Shown one piece after another: positions 22,936-25,456 of a stretch of DNA of 25,456 nt. The notes under the pieces were generated by a model. That model ran no database searches, was not told where the DNA came from, and worked only from the letters and a program-made list of their open reading frames with translations. Where the stretch lies: positions 1 to 25,456 of the IMG/VR virus record IMGVR_UViG_3300020463_000118, one strand, 5' to 3'. Each line of letters opens with the position of its first letter. Position 1 is the first letter of the stretch. This DNA is from a virus. The translations under genes and the position numbers were made by a program.

Positions 22936-24513
22936 ATGGCTGATACTGCAACATTACAAATACTAGAAATTGCAAAGGATATTTCTGCTACAAATGCATC
23001 TACGCAAAGTGCAATTCAAAAACAAGAAGCAACTTTAGAAGTCCTCGGTGACACTATGAAGTCTCTTGTTGAAGGACAAAAAGGAAACGCACTCGAAGAC
23101 GAAGAAAAAAGAAGGAAAGAGGCGAAAGCGGTCTCACAAAGACCAATGTTTATCAACCTTGATAAAACTGGTATTAAATCTGCAGATATGGGTATAGGTT
23201 TTTCTGCAGCTATTTTAGGGTTAATAAGAGGACTTTCAATAGAATTTGGAATAATGATAAAAAATGCTTCCATAGTTGCAACTAAAGCAATAAAAAGTTT
23301 TTATATTTTTATACTTGGTGGTAAAAATGGTAGAATTCTAACATTTCTTAGAAGTCTGAGAAATGCATTTACAACCGCTTTTAAGTTTCCAACTTTATCT
23401 AAATTTATGAACCTTAAAGGTGTTACACGCCCAATCGCTGCTTTAGGTCGTTTTGTAGGAAGAATTACACAATTTTTTCAAAACATAGGAAAACAAACCC
23501 AAGGTATACTTAAAAGTTTAAAGGACTCTTCAAAACTTCAATCGTTTTTTCTAGCAATGAAAAATTTTGGTCTTAGAATAATTAAACCTTTTACTGAGGC
23601 TCAAAAAACTATAACTGCAACAGTAAAAGGATTTCAAGGTGGTAATTCTGCTCTTAAATCTTTGTCTAAAGTAGGTGACTTTGTTAAAAAAGCATTCCCA
23701 CTTTTTAGACAGTTTGGTGCTATATTTACAACCATAGGTCGAGTTATTTTTCTTCCTTTAAATGCGATTATCGGATTGTTTGCTGGTATAAGTGGAATGT
23801 TTAAAGGTATTGAAGAACAAACAGAAAAAGACCGTGGAATAGGATTTCAAATATTAGGTGGACTGACTGGTGCAATAGAAGGTATTATTAATTCCTTAGT
23901 TATGTTGCCTTTTGACTTCTTTAAAGGTGCAGTTGCATGGATATTAGATTTAATAGGTTTAGATTTTATTGCAGACATACTTAGGTCTTTTAGTTTCCAA
24001 GATATGTTTTCAGGAATAATTGACAGCTTTATGGGTCTGTTTGACGGATTTGAAGATGGTTTTATGTCAGGTGTAGGGGGAATGTTTAGTGGTTTAATGA
24101 AAATCATGGGAAGAATAATAAAATTCCCACTTGCACTTGCGGCTGGAGCTGCAGCTGCATTGGGTGGACTATTTTTTGGTGACCCGATAGGTGCATTTAA
24201 ACGTACCTTTAGTAAAGTTTTAACAGCGGGAGAAGGAATAGCAGGAGAACTAACATCTAAGGTTGGTGATGCTATGACCGCAACTCCAGTAGGAAAAGAC
24301 AAAAAATTAGCTAGAGCATCATCAACAACAGAAGGTTCTTTAAATAAACTTAGTGATTCCAATCAACAATCCAAACAGACAATAATTAATAATGTTACTG
24401 ACGCTTCAAGAACAGAAAATCGTAGTGGTGGTGGTGGTGGAAGTTCAGTATTTATTCCTAATGCTGGTAATACCGCAAATCCTAATTTAGAAAGTATTCA
24501 ATCAGTCCAATAA
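22936..24513 (+). CDS. Tape-measure-like tail protein (gp29 position)
   Basis: In this 525-aa protein, residues 1-70 are helical and charged (MADTATLQILEIAKDISATN, then TLEVLGDTMKSLVEG). Several hydrophobic stretches follow: around 85-110 (GFSAAILGLIRGLS), 270-295 (FLPLNAIIGLFAGISGMF), 305-355 and 397-420 (ALAAGAAAALGGLFFG). Basic amphipathic helices lie between them. The C-terminus is Gly/Ser/Asn-rich (RSGGGGGSS) and disordered-looking. Tape measures are long helical proteins with hydrophobic segments that can insert into the host membrane at injection. T4 gp29 is 590 aa. At about 0.15 nm per residue this one would span roughly 80 nm. It lies right after gp26 and its frameshift frame, as expected. 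Sequence identity to gp29 cannot be asserted. Confidence 0.72.
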   Translation: MADTATLQILEIAKDISATNASTQSAIQKQEATLEVLGDTMKSLVEGQKGNALEDEEKRRKEAKAVSQRPMFINLDKTGIKSADMGIGFSAAILGLIRGLSIEFGIMIKNASIVATKAIKSFYIFILGGKNGRILTFLRSLRNAFTTAFKFPTLSKFMNLKGVTRPIAALGRFVGRITQFFQNIGKQTQGILKSLKDSSKLQSFFLAMKNFGLRIIKPFTEAQKTITATVKGFQGGNSALKSLSKVGDFVKKAFPLFRQFGAIFTTIGRVIFLPLNAIIGLFAGISGMFKGIEEQTEKDRGIGFQILGGLTGAIEGIINSLVMLPFDFFKGAVAWILDLIGLDFIADILRSFSFQDMFSGIIDSFMGLFDGFEDGFMSGVGGMFSGLMKIMGRIIKFPLALAAGAAAALGGLFFGDPIGAFKRTFSKVLTAGEGIAGELTSKVGDAMTATPVGKDKKLARASSTTEGSLNKLSDSNQQSKQTIINNVTDASRTENRSGGGGGSSVFIPNAGNTANPNLESIQSVQ

Positions 24514-24514
24514 A

Positions 24515-24551
24515 AAAACCCGATGTCGAGAGGTAGTTAACATCGGGTTTT
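24515..24551. terminator. Bidirectional intrinsic terminator between the tape-measure gene and gene 32
   Basis: AAAACCCGATGT (24515-24526) pairs perfectly with ACATCGGGTTTT (24540-24551) around a 13-nt loop. The 12-bp stem has a G/C core and A/T flanks, so either strand transcribes a U-tract. Seven A's on the plus strand (24512-24518) give U7 on the minus transcript. It separates the converging late tail block and gene 32. Confidence 0.88.
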
Positions 24552-24552
24552 A

Positions 24553-24578
24553 AAAACTTGTTTTTATAACAAAGTTTT
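24553..24578 (-). terminator. Second AT-rich hairpin just after gene 32
   Basis: AAAACTTG (24553-24560) and CAAAGTTTT (24570-24578) pair with one bulged base around an AT loop, 3 nt beyond the gene 32 stop. It is weak alone, but with the GC-cored hairpin next to it, it could form a tandem terminator for gene 32 or protect the 3' end of its mRNA. Confidence 0.4.
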
Positions 24579-24580
24579 AT

Positions 24581-25456
24581 CTATTCGTCATTTGCAAGTT
24601 TAGCAAAATAACTCAAAGTTTCATCATCAGATTCAGTTGACGCAACTACTGGTTCAGGAGAACTAGGTGCAACAACTGGTGTTTCAACTTTATTAGGTTC
24701 AACTGCTTCTGCAGTTTTACTTAAGTCTTCCATACTCTGAGTCTTACCTTCTCCAACTGCTTCACCTAGAACTACAGATAGTCTCTGTTTTAGTTCATCA
24801 TAAGTTTTATAGTTGGTTGGGTCAACGAACTCCGCAACATTAAACATAGAATTATATGTTGCTTCAAGTTTAGTTTCGTCTGCATCGTATAATGGACTTA
24901 CGGGTTTGAACGAAGATTTGTCGTAGTTTCTATAACCAGCGACATTAGTAATCTTTAATTCAAAATCCGCACCATTCCAAAAATCAAATGGATTTACTGG
25001 TTCTTCGCCAGGAAATTGTGGTTGCATAACATCCATAACTTTATCCATGATTTTCTTTCCAAAGTCGTAAAGGAATACTTTACCATTGTTGGAAGGATTT
25101 GCGGGGTCAGAAACAATCATGATGTTTGCGACATGGTGCAATCTTCTTTTTTGTTTCCTTGCAGTTTCTTTATCCTCTTCGATACCAGAATTCCATAATC
25201 TAGAATTCAGTTCTCCAAGTGGGTCTTTCTGACCAATAGATGTAAGAGACTTCTCAACATACCATTGTCCAGTTGGGCCTTTAAAGAAATGGTCGAAATA
25301 CCTAACCCATGGTAATTCTTGACCTTCTGCGGCTGGTAGAAATCGGATAACAGCATAACCATTACCAGATTCATCTACAGTGGGTTTCCAAAATCTTTCG
25401 TCTTCGTAAGATTTCTTTTGGGTTGTTGCACCAGTAGCTTCTTGCACTGCAGAAAC
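24581..25456 (-). CDS. 32: ssDNA-binding protein gp32, N-terminus beyond the right edge
   Basis: There are 291 residues in the window, with the frame open to the edge. The first GTG (25447) is not taken as the start, because the T4 gp32 N-terminal basic cooperativity region should lie further upstream. Core matches are GNGYAVIRFLPA (T4 GNGQAVIRFLPS), GQWYVEKSLTSIGQKDP, HVANIMIVSDPANPSNNGKV (T4 WANILVVKDPAAPENEGKV), FLYDFGKKIMDKV and AGYRNYDKSSF. T4 binds zinc with H64, C77, C87 and C90. This protein has no Cys at all in the visible part, as in marine T4-like relatives. The acidic tail (ESDDETLSYFAKLANDE) follows a Pro/Val/Glu-rich linker and should recruit replication and repair proteins. It converges on the tail block across a terminator. 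Confidence 0.95.
   Translation of the reverse strand, partial: VSAVQEATGATTQKKSYEDERFWKPTVDESGNGYAVIRFLPAAEGQELPWVRYFDHFFKGPTGQWYVEKSLTSIGQKDPLGELNSRLWNSGIEEDKETARKQKRRLHHVANIMIVSDPANPSNNGKVFLYDFGKKIMDKVMDVMQPQFPGEEPVNPFDFWNGADFELKITNVAGYRNYDKSSFKPVSPLYDADETKLEATYNSMFNVAEFVDPTNYKTYDELKQRLSVVLGEAVGEGKTQSMEDLSKTAEAVEPNKVETPVVAPSSPEPVVASTESDDETLSYFAKLANDE

Noticed and set aside
23847-24362. Minus-strand open frame of 171 aa inside the tape-measure-like gene
   Set aside because: It is antisense to hydrophobic helices, giving a Pro/Ser/Ile/Asn-rich translation with no family resemblance and no start signals.
24552-24580. A promoter or small RNA between the terminator and gene 32
   Set aside because: The stretch is AT-rich, with only a weak hairpin and no late- or early-type promoter pointing into a gene.
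25445-25447. GTG as the start of gp32
   Set aside because: The frame stays open to the window edge, and the family has a basic N-terminal cooperativity region before this point, so the gene is treated as partial.

Overview
The window is part of a T4-like contractile-tailed phage (myovirus) genome, AT-rich and densely packed with genes. It carries recognisable homologues of T4 gp4, gp5, gp6, gp8, gp25, gp26, gp27, gp32, gp48 and gp53. The mix of features points to the marine T4-like group (cyanophage or pelagiphage type) rather than enteric T4: a very large DUF4815-type structural protein, an enlarged gp8, a gp32 without its zinc cysteines, and repeat-rich small fibre proteins. No photosynthesis or other host-diagnostic gene is visible, so the host is not assigned.

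Region 1 (1-20131, minus strand) is one long late operon, transcribed from right to left, that encodes the baseplate. In transcription order it holds gp48 (tail-tube cap), gp53 (wedge), gp27-like hub, an OB-fold gp5 N-terminal protein, a hub-associated amidase, a QueC-like PP-loop ATPase, the gp5 beta-helix spike, an unknown 196-aa protein, gp25, gp6, a gp7-like wedge protein, a gp9/gp10-like fibre protein, gp8, a 1713-aa DUF4815 protein, a small coiled-coil protein and the start of a further fibre-like gene. Neighbours overlap by 1 to 8 nt or are separated by only a few nt. T4-type late promoters (GTATAAATAG) start the operon and recur inside it ahead of gp25 and of the 333-aa fibre protein.

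Region 2 (20175-24513, plus strand) runs divergently and holds gp4 (head completion), a conserved 195-aa protein, a tail-tube/gp54-like protein, gp26, a -1-frame extension of gp26 and a tape-measure-like protein. The order tube-like protein, chaperone with candidate -1 frameshift, tape measure matches the classic tail-assembly module of other tailed phages.

Region 3 (24515-25456) is a strong bidirectional terminator followed by the 3' part of gene 32 (ssDNA-binding protein) on the minus strand.

The most notable points are these. T4 gene 5 is split here into separate OB-fold and spike genes, with an amidase gene and a QueC-like gene between them. The lysozyme-like domain left behind appears to have lost its catalytic Glu. 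A textbook T_TTT_TTT slippery heptamer lies at the end of gp26. An 18-nt promoter/start-codon module occurs identically at three gene starts, placed so that transcription would begin on the A of the AUG. There is no intergenic stretch over 300 nt, and I saw no tRNA, CRISPR or insertion sequence.
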